Assembly: GCA_020735665.1 (NCBI GenBank)
Contig: CP085928.1
Span: 1,254,001-1,318,000, forward strand
Source of the DNA: Lachnospiraceae bacterium GAM79
GTDB taxonomy: Bacteria; Bacillota; Clostridia; Lachnospirales; Lachnospiraceae
Reading direction: 5' to 3'
DNA: 64,000 nucleotides
Shown: piece by piece, positions 54,063 to 63,644 of the stretch
Position numbering within the stretch: the stretch's first letter is position 1
Layout of the letters: the number at the start of each line of letters is the position of its first letter
Position numbers and translations under genes: made by a program
The notes under the pieces: generated by a model
Databases searched by the model: none
Told to the model about the DNA's origin: nothing
What the model saw: the letters and a program-made list of their open reading frames with translations, nothing else

Positions 54063-54611
54063 ATGAATACAGATTCTATCGTCTTATACAAATTAATTAT
54101 ATTATACATGCTGGATCGGGTGGATTTCACTCTGACTAATTCTCAGATTTCAGATTTTGTTCTGACAAAAGGATATACGAACTACTTCACACTTCAGGAA
54201 GCCATCAACGGGCTGATCGAGTGTGATTTTGTCTGTGTATCCATGATACGGTCATCTTCCCACTACAAGATTACAGATAAAGGGGAAGAAGCCTTAAGTA
54301 TGTTCGAAAATCGTATCCCGTATGCGATCAAGCAGGACATTCTCGACTATTTTGATAATCAGAAGATCAATCTGAAAAACGAATCCGAAATCTATGCAGA
54401 TTACTCTCTGAATGACTATGGCGAATATTCCGTTAAATGCATTATAAAAGATCGCAAGGAAACCCTTGTCGACCTGAAATTCAACGTACCGACAAAAACG
54501 CACGCCATAGCTATCTGCGATAACTGGCGTGCGAAAAGTGCCGAAGTATATGACTATCTCATCAATACTCTCTGGCTGTATTCTGATAATAAGGATGAAA
54601 AACAATCCTGA
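54063..54611 (+). CDS. DUF4364 winged-helix protein
   Basis: From the ATG at 54063 (AAAGGAT upstream) it has 182 residues, beginning MNTDSIVLYKLIILYMLDRV. The first 75 residues form a winged-helix fold (LTNSQISDFVLTKGYTNYFTLQEAINGLIE, SSSHYKITDKGEEAL), and the C-terminal 100 residues form a beta-rich DUF4364 domain. These proteins are common in Clostridia and probably bind DNA; targets unknown. The strong terminator behind it begins at its own stop codon. Confidence 0.85.
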   Translation: MNTDSIVLYKLIILYMLDRVDFTLTNSQISDFVLTKGYTNYFTLQEAINGLIECDFVCVSMIRSSSHYKITDKGEEALSMFENRIPYAIKQDILDYFDNQKINLKNESEIYADYSLNDYGEYSVKCIIKDRKETLVDLKFNVPTKTHAIAICDNWRAKSAEVYDYLINTLWLYSDNKDEKQS

Positions 54612-54653
54612 TCATTTATATGTATTTCTGTAATACATATAAATGATTTTTTA
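54611..54653 (+). terminator. Terminator of the DUF4364 gene
   Basis: A perfect 16-bp stem ATCATTTATATGTATT/AATACATATAAATGAT with a five-base loop, followed on the plus strand by TTTTTT. The minus strand has no T-run after it. Confidence 0.88.
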
Positions 54654-54669
54654 TTTCTCTGATCATATA

Positions 54670-55275
54670 TTATTCAAATTCAGGTTCTGATTCTGCGATC
54701 CGGTCTTCGATCAACTGCAGAATCTCTTCTTTCCCCTGCTTGGTCTGTGCCGAAAACGGAATTATAATTGTTCCCTCTACAGGCTGGATCTTCTGTCTGA
54801 TGATCTTTAAATTCTTCTGAATCTGGCTTCTCTTGATCTTATCAAGCTTTGTCGCAATAATTACCGGTTCGTATCCATTTTTTACGATCCAGTCATACAT
54901 GATACAATCATTTTCCGATGGCTCATGTCGAATATCGATCAACAGAAAAACCAGTCTCAGTTGCTTTGAGGTATGCAGATACCGTTCTACCATCTTACCC
55001 CATTTTGCACGGATCTCTACGGATACCTGTGCATAGCCATATCCGGGAAGATCGACAAAATACAGATCATGATTAATATTATAATAATTGATCGTCTGTG
55101 TCTTACCGGGCTGTGACGATGTTCTGGCAAGTGACTTACGATTTAATAAACCGTTGATCAGTGAGGATTTCCCTACATTGGACTTACCGGCAAATGCAAT
55201 CTCCGGCATCTCTGTCTCCGGAAGTGTACTTGTAATTCCACATACTGTTTCAAGTTCAGCACTCTTAATTATCAT
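54670..55275 (-). CDS. engB: Ribosome biogenesis GTPase EngB (YsxC/YihA)
   Basis: A 201-residue GTPase for late 50S assembly. FAGKSNVGKSSLINGLLNRK (G1), TSSQPGKTQTINYY (G2), VDLPGYGYA (G3) and IATKLDKIKRSQ (G4) are all present. Its ATG overlaps the lon stop codon (ATGA), the usual lon-engB coupling in Firmicutes. Confidence 0.95.
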   Translation of the reverse strand: MIIKSAELETVCGITSTLPETEMPEIAFAGKSNVGKSSLINGLLNRKSLARTSSQPGKTQTINYYNINHDLYFVDLPGYGYAQVSVEIRAKWGKMVERYLHTSKQLRLVFLLIDIRHEPSENDCIMYDWIVKNGYEPVIIATKLDKIKRSQIQKNLKIIRQKIQPVEGTIIIPFSAQTKQGKEEILQLIEDRIAESEPEFE

Positions 55276-57602
55276 TTCTTTTCTCCTTTTGCAAGTGCGA
55301 GGTTCAGCACCTGTTCCATTGTTTTCACACAGGTAATATCCAGTCCGTCTGTGATCTCTGTACTGATATCGTTAAGATCTCTGCGGTTCATCTCAGGGAT
55401 CAGCACCTTCTTAATACCGATCGTTTTTGCTGCCAAAAGCTTTTCTTTTAAACCACCGATCGGAAGTACGCTTCCTCTCAGGGTGATCTCTCCTGTCATC
55501 GCAAGATCTCCCCTTACCGGCTTATTAAATATCGCAGAATAAATGGCGGTTGCCATCGTGATTCCCGCCGAAGGGCCATCCTTTGGAACTGCTCCTTCCG
55601 GAATATGAATGTGAATATCATGCTTTTCAAAATAATCTTCACCAAGTGTCTCTGATTCCTTCATCGTACGGATATACGATAAACCTGTAACAGCCGACTC
55701 TTTCATAACATCACCTAATTTACCGGTAAGCTGTATACTGCCATTTCCGGGCATAATATTTACTTCTATATTAAGTGTTACACCACCTACAGCTGTCCAT
55801 GCAAGACCTCGCACAGAGCCTACCTTATTGGTCAAATCGTAGCTGTCATCCATATACTTCTCGGTTCCGAGAAGCTGCGGTATCATGTCCTTTGTTACCT
55901 TTACAGTCTCCACCTGTTCTGTAAGGATCATTCTGCAGGCTTTTCTGCATATCTTGTCGATATTCCGCTCCAGATCACGCACACCTGCTTCTCTGGTGTA
56001 ATGACGGATGATGTATTTGATCGCTGATCCATTGATCTTGAACTGCTTCTTGGTCAGTCCGTTTCTCTCGATCGCCTTATTGACCAGATACAGCTTCGCA
56101 ATGTTGAACTTCTCATTTTCCGTGTATCCGCTGATCTCGATCATCTCCATACGATCGGCTAACGGTCCGGGGATCAGGGATGCATCATTTGCTGTTGCGA
56201 TAAATAATACCTTGCTCAGATCGATCGGTACTTCAAAATAATGATCGTAAAATTTATTATTCTGTTCACTGTCCAGAACTTCTAACAGGGCAGATGATAC
56301 ATCTCCCTTGTAGTCGCTGCTCACCTTATCTACCTCATCAAGCAACACCAAAGGATTCTCTGTCTTTGTTTTTGCGATCGACTGTGCGATCCTGCCCGGC
56401 ATAGCACCGATATAAGTTCTTCTGTGCCCACGGATCTCTGCTTCATCCCGAACGCCGCCAAGTGACATACGTATATATTCTTTTCCAGTCGCGGTAGCAA
56501 TCGATCTTGCGATCGAAGTCTTACCGGTTCCCGGTGGTCCAACCAGACACAGAATCGGCATATTCCCTTTTTCATTTAAAATATGAACCGCCAGATAATC
56601 TATGATCCGTTCCTTGACTTCTTCCAATCCATAATGATCCCGTTCCAGAATCTTAATTGCCTCTTCGAGATTATTGTTCTCCTTTGAGGATTTACCCCAT
56701 GGATAGTCGAGCAAAGTCTCGATATAATTTATAAGAATGCCTGATTCCGCAGCCATCGGTGGTAATGCACGAAGTCTGGATATCTCTTTCGTAAGCTTCT
56801 CTTTGACCTCATCCGGAGCCGTCAGTTCCTGCAAACGCTCCATGTATTCATCTGCCGCTTTTTCTGTATTATCATCCTCACCAAGCTCTTTCTTTATAAC
56901 CTTCATCTGTTCCCTGAGAACATATTCTCTCTGGTGCTTATTTACACAATCCTGTAATTTCTCCTGAATCTCCTGGCGGATAGCTAAGATCTCCATCTCC
57001 TCATCCATCGTCTGAAGAATCTTCATTACACGTTCTTTTACATCGAGGGTTTCCAGTATCTCCTGCTTCTTCGTATATGGCGCAGGAATGAATTCTGTCA
57101 CTCCATCGGCAAATTTTGCAAGATCATCGATCGTAAGCAGTCTTTTATATAACAGCTTATTTGTTCCCATGCCATTTGCAAATGCCTGTCTGAGCTTATC
57201 CGTGAGCATACGGCTCAATGTTTCTTCCTCTGCAGCATCCAGATGGTTTGTTTCTTCTGTATCTATATATTCAAAATCCGCATTATATGCTCCGTCTTCC
57301 TTGTAAAATGATACGATCCTGGCACGTTTTTCTGCCTCGATAAGAATTCGGACTGTTTTGTTCGGCATCTTCAGATATTGCTTGATCTTTGCTGTAACAC
57401 CGATCGGATACAGATCAGGAGCTTTGGCATTCTCCTTCACTTCCTTCGCTGTAACCAACAGGATACTGCAATCACCCTTCATCGCATTAGCAACTGCTTC
57501 ACAGGACTCCTTACTGATCACATCCAGATGTGAGGAAGTATCCGGCATAATAACAATATTGTTCAAAACGATCATCGGTCTGTTCCAGACGATATTATCC
57601 AT
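55272..57602 (-). CDS. lon: ATP-dependent protease Lon
   Basis: A 776-residue LonA protease. The N-domain (NRPMIVLNNIVIMPD) is followed by a coiled-coil region (REYVLREQMKVIKKELGED), the AAA+ module (CLVGPPGTGKTSIARSIA, GGVRDEAEIRGHRRTYIGAMPGR) and the C-terminal protease domain with the Ser in KDGPSAGITMATAIYS and the Lys in KEKLLAAKTIGIKKV. AAGGAG precedes the ATG. A strong intrinsic terminator lies between clpX and lon, directly before this ribosome binding site. Confidence 0.96.
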   Translation of the reverse strand: MDNIVWNRPMIVLNNIVIMPDTSSHLDVISKESCEAVANAMKGDCSILLVTAKEVKENAKAPDLYPIGVTAKIKQYLKMPNKTVRILIEAEKRARIVSFYKEDGAYNADFEYIDTEETNHLDAAEEETLSRMLTDKLRQAFANGMGTNKLLYKRLLTIDDLAKFADGVTEFIPAPYTKKQEILETLDVKERVMKILQTMDEEMEILAIRQEIQEKLQDCVNKHQREYVLREQMKVIKKELGEDDNTEKAADEYMERLQELTAPDEVKEKLTKEISRLRALPPMAAESGILINYIETLLDYPWGKSSKENNNLEEAIKILERDHYGLEEVKERIIDYLAVHILNEKGNMPILCLVGPPGTGKTSIARSIATATGKEYIRMSLGGVRDEAEIRGHRRTYIGAMPGRIAQSIAKTKTENPLVLLDEVDKVSSDYKGDVSSALLEVLDSEQNNKFYDHYFEVPIDLSKVLFIATANDASLIPGPLADRMEMIEISGYTENEKFNIAKLYLVNKAIERNGLTKKQFKINGSAIKYIIRHYTREAGVRDLERNIDKICRKACRMILTEQVETVKVTKDMIPQLLGTEKYMDDSYDLTNKVGSVRGLAWTAVGGVTLNIEVNIMPGNGSIQLTGKLGDVMKESAVTGLSYIRTMKESETLGEDYFEKHDIHIHIPEGAVPKDGPSAGITMATAIYSAIFNKPVRGDLAMTGEITLRGSVLPIGGLKEKLLAAKTIGIKKVLIPEMNRRDLNDISTEITDGLDITCVKTMEQVLNLALAKGEKK

Positions 57603-57622
57603 ACTTTTATCTCCTTTATATC

Positions 57623-57649
57623 AAAAAACCGGGATGTATAACATCCCGG
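57623..57649 (-). terminator. Operon-internal terminator between clpX and lon
   Basis: A perfect 9-bp GC-rich stem CCGGGATGT/ACATCCCGG with a three-base loop is followed on the minus strand by six T residues (57628-57623). The lon ribosome binding site starts nine bases further on, so lon transcription needs read-through or a separate promoter that I do not see. Confidence 0.88.
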
Positions 57650-57657
57650 CTCCCTGC

Positions 57658-58950
57658 TTAAGCTATTTCATCACTGTTTTTTACTGAACGCTTCTTCTTT
57701 ATCTGCTTTTTCTCAGCCGGATTATCAGAATAAGTGATTTCTGGTTGTGCTCCATCCGTTATAACCTCTTTTGTGATCACGCACTTTGCAACTTTGTCAT
57801 CCGACGGAATCTCATACATAAGATCAAGCGTTGCTTTCTCTATGATGGAACGAAGTCCTCTGGCTCCGGTCTTTCTCTCCATCGCCTCTTCTGCTATAGC
57901 GTAGAGCGCATCTTTATCAAATTCCAATTCCACGCCATCTAATTCAAATAACTTTTTATACTGCTTGCAGATCGCACTCTTTGTATCTGTCAGGATTCTT
58001 ACAAGTGCATCCTTATTCAACAGATCCAGCGTAACCGTGATTGGCAGACGTCCGACAAATTCAGGTATCAATCCATATTTTACAAAGTCTTGAGGAGTTA
58101 CCTGCTTTAAAAGTTCTCCGATATCCTGCTCTGTCTTATCTACAACCTCAGCATTGAAGCCGATAGCTTTCTTACCGATTCTGTTATCAATGATCTTTTC
58201 CAGACCATCAAATGCTCCACCGCATATAAATAAAATATTCGATGTATCAATCTGTATAAATTCCTGATGTGGATGTTTTCTGCCGCCCTGAGGTGGTACT
58301 GATGCAACCGTACCCTCCACGATCTTTAACAAAGCCTGCTGTACCCCTTCACCGGACACATCTCTGGTAATAGATACATTCTCACTCTTCTTCGTGATCT
58401 TATCGATCTCATCAATATAAATAATTCCATGCTCTGCACGTTCTACATCATAATCGGCCGCCTGGATCAGCTTCAGAAGAATATTTTCTACATCTTCACC
58501 AACATATCCGGCCTCTGTCAATGCAGTTGCATCGGCAATGGCAAACGGAACATTCAGGATCTTTGCAAGCGTCTGTGCCAGATATGTCTTACCGGAACCG
58601 GTTGGTCCGACCATGAGAATATTACTCTTTTGAAGCTCTACGTCAAAATCTTTATCTGCCATGATACGTTTGTAATGATTGTATACCGCAACAGATAAGA
58701 CCTTCTTTGCTTCTTCCTGACCGATTACATACTGATCCAGAAATTCACGGATCTCCTTTGGTTTCAGTAAATTAATGGAATCTTCAGCACCTGTTTCTTC
58801 CAGTTCTTCATCAACGATCTCTGCGCATATCTGTACACATTCATCACAAATATAAGCGTTTGGTCCTGCTATAAGTTTTCTGACCTGATCCTGCGTCTTA
58901 TTGCAGAAGGAACATCTAAGTAGTTTTCTATCTTCACTACGATTTGCCAT
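57658..58950 (-). CDS. clpX: ATP-dependent Clp protease ATP-binding subunit ClpX
   Basis: A 430-residue AAA+ unfoldase that feeds ClpP. The N-terminal zinc domain has Cys13, Cys16, Cys35 and Cys38. Walker A is [17 protein letters not shown], Walker [11 protein letters not shown]; the pore loop AGYVGEDVE and the IGF-type ClpP-binding loop ([12 protein letters not shown]) are present. The Lys-rich C-terminal tail is normal. It follows clpP by about 20 bases. Confidence 0.97.
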   Translation of the reverse strand: MANRSEDRKLLRCSFCNKTQDQVRKLIAGPNAYICDECVQICAEIVDEELEETGAEDSINLLKPKEIREFLDQYVIGQEEAKKVLSVAVYNHYKRIMADKDFDVELQKSNILMVGPTGSGKTYLAQTLAKILNVPFAIADATALTEAGYVGEDVENILLKLIQAADYDVERAEHGIIYIDEIDKITKKSENVSITRDVSGEGVQQALLKIVEGTVASVPPQGGRKHPHQEFIQIDTSNILFICGGAFDGLEKIIDNRIGKKAIGFNAEVVDKTEQDIGELLKQVTPQDFVKYGLIPEFVGRLPITVTLDLLNKDALVRILTDTKSAICKQYKKLFELDGVELEFDKDALYAIAEEAMERKTGARGLRSIIEKATLDLMYEIPSDDKVAKCVITKEVITDGAQPEITYSDNPAEKKQIKKKRSVKNSDEIA

Positions 58951-58967
58951 TCCAATACCTCTTTATA

Positions 58968-59549
58968 CTATCTTTTTGCGATCACACTGTCGATCAGACC
59001 ATATGCACATGCTTCTTCTGCTGACATCCAGTTATCTCTCTCTGTATCAGCAGCAATTGTCTCATATGGTTTTCCGGTATTCTCGCTTAACATTCTATTT
59101 AATTTCTCTTTTGTCTTTAAAATATGCTTTGCAGCAATTTCAATCTCTGTAGCTTGACCCTGTGATCCGCCGGATGGCTGATGGATCATGATCTCGGCAT
59201 TTGGAAGTGCAAATCTCTTACCTTTTGCACCACCTGCAAGCAGGAATGCACCCATACTTGCTGCCATTCCACAGCAGATTGTAGATACATCACATTTGAT
59301 GTACTGCATTGTATCATAGATTCCAAGTCCTGCTGTTACAGAACCTCCCGGACTGTTGATATACAATGAAATATCCTTGGATGGATCTTCGGACTCCAGA
59401 AACAGGAGCTGTGCGATCACTATACTTGCTGATGTATCATTTACTTCTTCTCCCAGAAAGATAATTCTGTCTTTCAGAAGTCTTGAATAAATATCATATG
59501 AACGTTCACCGCGGCTGGTCTGTTCAATGACATAAGGTACTAAACTCAT
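58968..59549 (-). CDS. clpP: ATP-dependent Clp protease proteolytic subunit
   Basis: From the ATG at 59549 (TGGAGGTG upstream) it has 193 residues, beginning [19 protein letters not shown]. The catalytic triad is Ser98 ([10 protein letters not shown]), His123 (IMIHQPSGG) and Asp172 (ERDNWMS). It forms the tetradecameric chamber used with ClpX. The frame is open eight codons further upstream, but that start lacks the family N-terminus. Confidence 0.96.
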   Translation of the reverse strand: MSLVPYVIEQTSRGERSYDIYSRLLKDRIIFLGEEVNDTSASIVIAQLLFLESEDPSKDISLYINSPGGSVTAGLGIYDTMQYIKCDVSTICCGMAASMGAFLLAGGAKGKRFALPNAEIMIHQPSGGSQGQATEIEIAAKHILKTKEKLNRMLSENTGKPYETIAADTERDNWMSAEEACAYGLIDSVIAKR

Positions 59550-59587
59550 ATTTACACCTCCAAAATATCGCAATCAGAAATTATGGA

Positions 59588-60874
59588 TTAAACTTCCTTT
59601 GCGTTATCTACAACAACCTTAACTGCCTTTTTAACAGCAAGATCCTTTTTAATGCTATCCTTTTCTGCATCACCCATGAAGCCTTCGATATCTTCTACAT
59701 TCATCTGATACTGTTTTGCCATAGCTTCCAGTTCTTCGTGTACTTCATCGTCTGATACCTCAATGTTTTCAGCAGCAGCAATTGCTTCCAGAACAAGACG
59801 GGATTTGATTCTCTTCTCTGCGTCCGGTTTGATTCTCTCCATTAATGCTTCCTCTGTGATATTGCAGATCTGCATATACTGCTCAAGGTTGATTCCCTGA
59901 TACTGAAGATTCTGAGCGAACTCATCTTTGATTCTTTCCTGTACATCTGCAACCTGTGCATCTGCAACGTCCATCTTTGCATTCTCGATTACTTTCTCGA
60001 TCAGCTTGTTTTCTTTCTCGTTCTCAGCATCCTTCTGCTTCTTCTCAGCAGCCTTACTCTTGATATCTTCTTTGTATTCATCTAATGTCTCAAAATCTGA
60101 AACTTCACTTGCAAATTCATCATCTAACTCTGGTAATTCTACAGCCTTGATCTCTTTGATCTTGCATTTGAATACTGCCGGCTTACCTGCTAAATCTTCT
60201 GCCTGATAATCTTCCGGGAATGTAACATTTACTTCTACATCCTCATCGATGTTCTTACCAACAAGCTGATCTTCGAATGTATCAATGAATGAATGAGAAC
60301 CAAGAACGAGCTTGTAGTTCTCAGCCTTACCGCCTTCGAAAGGAACACCATCAACAGATCCTTCGAAGTCAAGTGTAACTTCATCATCCATCTGTGCAGC
60401 TCTGTCTGTTACAGGGTTATATCTTGAGTTCTCTTTCTGAACTTTTAAAAGCTCTGCCATAACTTCATCATCTGTTACTTCTACGTCAGCCTTTTCTACT
60501 TCGAGTCCCTTATAATCTCCAAGTTCAACTTCAGGCTTAACAGCTACTTCTGCTGTAAAGATGAAATCCTTGCCCTTTTCGATCTGAGTTACATCGATAA
60601 CCGGTCTTGATACAACATCAACATCTGATGCGCTTACTTCCTTTGGATAATACTCATTAATTAATGAATTAGCTGCCTCTTCATAAAATACTGCAGGTCC
60701 ATACATCTTCTCAATAAATGCCTGTGGTACATGACCCTTTCTGAAACCAGGTACATTGAATTTACCTTTCTGCTTATTGTAGGCAGTTGTCATTGCCTTA
60801 CCAAACTCCTCTGCCGGTACTGTGATTGTAAGTTTTGCCATACTGTGTTCCAGATTTTCTACTGCTAAACTCAT
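59588..60874 (-). CDS. tig: Trigger factor
   Basis: A 428-residue ribosome-associated chaperone and prolyl isomerase. The ribosome-docking motif GFRKGHVPQAFIEKMYG is at about residues 43-60; the FKBP domain (about 150-240) includes DEVTLDFEGSVDGVPFEGGKAENYKLVLG; the rest is the helical C-terminal chaperone domain, Lys/Glu-rich. It is first in the tig-clpP-clpX operon. AAGGAGG precedes the ATG. Confidence 0.96.
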   Translation of the reverse strand: MSLAVENLEHSMAKLTITVPAEEFGKAMTTAYNKQKGKFNVPGFRKGHVPQAFIEKMYGPAVFYEEAANSLINEYYPKEVSASDVDVVSRPVIDVTQIEKGKDFIFTAEVAVKPEVELGDYKGLEVEKADVEVTDDEVMAELLKVQKENSRYNPVTDRAAQMDDEVTLDFEGSVDGVPFEGGKAENYKLVLGSHSFIDTFEDQLVGKNIDEDVEVNVTFPEDYQAEDLAGKPAVFKCKIKEIKAVELPELDDEFASEVSDFETLDEYKEDIKSKAAEKKQKDAENEKENKLIEKVIENAKMDVADAQVADVQERIKDEFAQNLQYQGINLEQYMQICNITEEALMERIKPDAEKRIKSRLVLEAIAAAENIEVSDDEVHEELEAMAKQYQMNVEDIEGFMGDAEKDSIKKDLAVKKAVKVVVDNAKEV

Positions 60875-60905
60875 TTTTTATTTCCTCCTTAAAATTATGC
60901 AAATG

Positions 60906-60944
60906 ATGCCTTATGCCATCATCTTTTAATAATATATAAGGCAT
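60906..60944 (-). promoter_or_regulatory. Inverted repeat in the tig leader
   Basis: ATGCCTTAT and ATAAGGCAT form perfect 9-bp arms about 20 bases apart in the leader between the promoter (61010-61039) and the ribosome binding site. It is not followed by a T-run, so it may be an operator or an RNA structure rather than a terminator. Confidence 0.4.
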
Positions 60945-61009
60945 TATTTAGCATCCATTTATCATTTCGTTTTTATTGTGGGCATAAAAATACCCGCATC
61001 AATCATCCG

Positions 61010-61039
61010 ATTATACCATATATACCGGATATATGTCCA
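61010..61039 (-). promoter_or_regulatory. Extended -10 promoter of the tig-clpP-clpX operon
   Basis: On the minus strand TGGACA (61039-61034), 18 bases, then TGG-TATAAT (TATAAT at 61015-61010). The leader is about 130 bases. No CtsR heptad repeat was recognised. Confidence 0.6.
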
Positions 61040-61062
61040 GTCCATTTTCTATAATAACGCAG

Positions 61063-61092
61063 AAAAAGGTTATTGTCTTTTCGACAATAACC
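61063..61092 (-). terminator. Terminator of the spore-protein gene
   Basis: A perfect 10-bp stem GGTTATTGTC/GACAATAACC with a five-base loop is followed on the minus strand by TTTTT. It is about 45 bases after the stop of the spore protein gene. Confidence 0.88.
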
Positions 61093-61137
61093 CCTTCCTG
61101 CTAAGCAAAAGCTATAAGATTTCTCTTATTTTACTGC

Positions 61138-61353
61138 TTATCTGCCTGACATCTGTTCTTCCTGTCTCTTGATCATCTGACGAACCATCTCGCCACCGAT
61201 TGATCCGCTCTGAGCAGATGTTAAGTCACCATTGTAACCATCCTTGAGGTTTACACCAATTTCCTTAGCAACCTCCATTTTGAACTTGTTCATAGCGTCC
61301 TTAGCTTCCGGAACACTCATCTTGCTTGTTCCTGTTGAATTTGAACTTGCCAT
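61138..61353 (-). CDS. Alpha/beta-type small acid-soluble spore protein
   Basis: From the ATG at 61353 (TTGGAGG upstream) it has 71 residues, beginning MASSNSTGTSKMSVPEAKDA. FKMEVAKEIGVNL contains the germination-protease cleavage region, and GYNGDLTSAQSGSIGGEMVRQMI is the conserved DNA-binding half. These proteins coat spore DNA. Expression is expected from sigma-G in the forespore; a CATAATA sequence upstream could be its -10, but the -35 spacing is not convincing. Confidence 0.93.
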   Translation of the reverse strand: MASSNSTGTSKMSVPEAKDAMNKFKMEVAKEIGVNLKDGYNGDLTSAQSGSIGGEMVRQMIKRQEEQMSGR

Positions 61354-61484
61354 AATACATTTCCTCCAATACATTTATTTAAGACTTTGTTGTCTTGATT
61401 CTATTATGTGTATTATAAGAAAAACTATTATGCCAATTTTTGTATTTTTACAGTTCACAGGCAAAATGTCAATCAAGCATCAAA

Positions 61485-62552
61485 TTAATATGTCATCGGC
61501 TCTTCTTCGCCATTCATAACTCTTAATGCGCCCTGTGCAAGTGCAAGAAGTTCATCCTCACCAGGATATACTGTAAACGGAGCGATAAATCCGGCTCTCT
61601 TTTCCAGTTCCGCACATGTATGCTTGGAATATGCGATACCACCTGTTAAAATGATCTGATCTACTTTGCCGCAAAGTACGGTTGACATAGCACCGATATC
61701 CTTTGCTACCTGCTGATGGAATGCGTCCTGAACAAGCTTTGCATGCTCATCACCTTCCTGAACGAGCTTCTCGAGATCTCTTGCATCATTGCTGCCGATA
61801 TATGCATTAAATCCGCCGTTACCGACAAGCTTCTTTGTAACTTCCTGCTGTGTATATTTTCCTGAAAAGCACATCTTAACAAGATCACCTGATGGAACTC
61901 CACCTGCTCTCTCCGGTGAAAATGCACCTTCACCATCCAATGCATTGTTAACATCAACGATACGTCCGTTTAAGTGAGCACCGACAGATACACCACCACC
62001 CATGTGTACAACTATCAGATTCAGATCTTCATATTTCTTACCATGCTCTTTTGCATATCTCTTTGCAACTGCCTTCTGGTTTAATGCATGGAATACACTT
62101 CTTCTTGGAAGCTCAGGTACACCGGATAAACGGGAGGATGGCATCAGCTCATCTACAACAACCGGGTCTACAATGTAAGATGGAATTCCCAACTCATCGC
62201 CGATCTCTCTTGCAAGGATACCACCAAGGTTGGATGCATGCTGTCCCTGCTTACCGATCTTTAAGTCCTCTAACAATTCATCACTTACAGGATATGTACC
62301 GCCCGGAATCGGCTTTAACATACCACCACGGCCTACACATACATCTAACGTCTTGATGTCAAAGTTCTTCTCTGCAAGAATGTCAAGGATAACTTTCTTT
62401 CTGAAGTCCTTCTGCTCAACGATAAGGTTAAAGCCTGCAAGTTCCTCTGTTGTATGTCTTAATGTTTCTTCAAATAATAAATTCTCGTCTTCAAATACAC
62501 CTATCTTTGTAGATGTTGAACCCGGATTGATGATCAAAATTTTGTATGACAT
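61485..62552 (-). CDS. buk: Butyrate kinase
   Basis: A 355-residue acetokinase-family enzyme making butyrate and ATP from butyryl phosphate. [58 protein letters not shown] and [13 protein letters not shown] are diagnostic. It follows ptb in a two-gene operon. Marks the organism as a butyrate producer by the kinase route. Confidence 0.96.
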   Translation of the reverse strand: MSYKILIINPGSTSTKIGVFEDENLLFEETLRHTTEELAGFNLIVEQKDFRKKVILDILAEKNFDIKTLDVCVGRGGMLKPIPGGTYPVSDELLEDLKIGKQGQHASNLGGILAREIGDELGIPSYIVDPVVVDELMPSSRLSGVPELPRRSVFHALNQKAVAKRYAKEHGKKYEDLNLIVVHMGGGVSVGAHLNGRIVDVNNALDGEGAFSPERAGGVPSGDLVKMCFSGKYTQQEVTKKLVGNGGFNAYIGSNDARDLEKLVQEGDEHAKLVQDAFHQQVAKDIGAMSTVLCGKVDQIILTGGIAYSKHTCAELEKRAGFIAPFTVYPGEDELLALAQGALRVMNGEEEPMTY

Positions 62553-62603
62553 GTTCTTCCTCCAAAATTCTTATATATTTATTCCGTAACCATAACGGTC
62601 TGA

Positions 62604-63524
62604 TTACTGCTCGTTCTTGATTGCCTCTGCAACAACTGCTGCAAGAGCGATAGAATTCATCTTTACTTCAAAGCTGTCTGATCTGGATGTCAGGATAACA
62701 GGAGCCTTTGTTCCTGTCAGGATACAACCGTTCTTACTTGCTGTTGTATGTGTCAGACACTTATATACGAGGTTTCCTGCATGGATATCCGGGAATAAGA
62801 GGATATCTGCATCACCAACGATCTTACGGTCTTCTGCTCCTTTATGCTTAGCTGCTTCCGGATCGATTGCAAGGTCAAGTGATAATGGTCCGTCAACGAT
62901 ACAGCCTGTTATCTCGCCATTCTCGTTCATCTTTGTAAGCTCTGCTGCATCTACAGTTACAGGCATCTTAGGATTTACAACTTCAACTGCCGCAAGCGGA
63001 GCAACCTTGGGACATGGAATACCACAAGCATGAACAACTTTTACTGTATTTTCAATAATTGCTTTTTTATCCTCAAGAGATGGATATGTCATGAATGCTA
63101 CGTCTGAAAGATATAATAATCTGTCAACACCCGGAACCTCAAAAACTGCTACATGTGATAAAGGCTTACCGGTTCTTAAACCTACTTCCTTATCCAGAAC
63201 GCTCTTTAAGAAGTTTTTTGTATCAATGATACCCTTCATATACATATCTGCTTTATTATTATGTACCAGCTCAACAGCCTTATGTGCAGCCTGAATACTG
63301 TCCGGTTCGTTTATGATCTTATACTCATCCAGATTCATATCAAGTTCAGCAGCGATCTTTCTGATCTCAGCTTCATCACCGACGAGGATCGCATCTGCAA
63401 TACCCTTTTCCTTTGCTGCCTTAACGGCTTCCAGAACAGGCTTGTCCTGAGCACATGCTACTGAAACTGTCTTCTTGCTGCATTTTGCAACCTTGGCTAA
63501 TAAATCTTCAAAACTCTTACTCAT
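62604..63524 (-). CDS. ptb: Phosphate butyryltransferase
   Basis: From the ATG at 63524 (GAGAGGTG upstream) it has 306 residues, beginning MSKSFEDLLAKVAKCSKK. It converts butyryl-CoA and phosphate to butyryl phosphate. Phosphotransacetylase-family motifs include AILVGDEAEIRKIA, MYMKGIIDTKNFLKSVL, DADILLFPDIHAGNLVYKCL and GTKAPVILTSRSDS. The frame is open to 63644, but the upstream 40 codons do not resemble the family and overlap the promoter. Confidence 0.95.
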   Translation of the reverse strand: MSKSFEDLLAKVAKCSKKTVSVACAQDKPVLEAVKAAKEKGIADAILVGDEAEIRKIAAELDMNLDEYKIINEPDSIQAAHKAVELVHNNKADMYMKGIIDTKNFLKSVLDKEVGLRTGKPLSHVAVFEVPGVDRLLYLSDVAFMTYPSLEDKKAIIENTVKVVHACGIPCPKVAPLAAVEVVNPKMPVTVDAAELTKMNENGEITGCIVDGPLSLDLAIDPEAAKHKGAEDRKIVGDADILLFPDIHAGNLVYKCLTHTTASKNGCILTGTKAPVILTSRSDSFEVKMNSIALAAVVAEAIKNEQ

Positions 63525-63615
63525 TCGTTTACACCTCTCGCGATTTTTATTCTTTTTCCCATAACTCATGAACTTATTATGGGTTGCCGCTCTCTTCCGG
63601 CAATCTTTATCTGTT

Positions 63616-63644
63616 ATCGTATCACTTTGAAAAAAAAAGGTCAA
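63616..63644 (-). promoter_or_regulatory. Promoter of ptb-buk overlapping the luxS stop codon
   Basis: On the minus strand TTGACC (63644-63639), 17 bases including eight T residues, then TACGAT (63621-63616). The -35 hexamer contains the luxS stop codon TGA. Confidence 0.6.
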
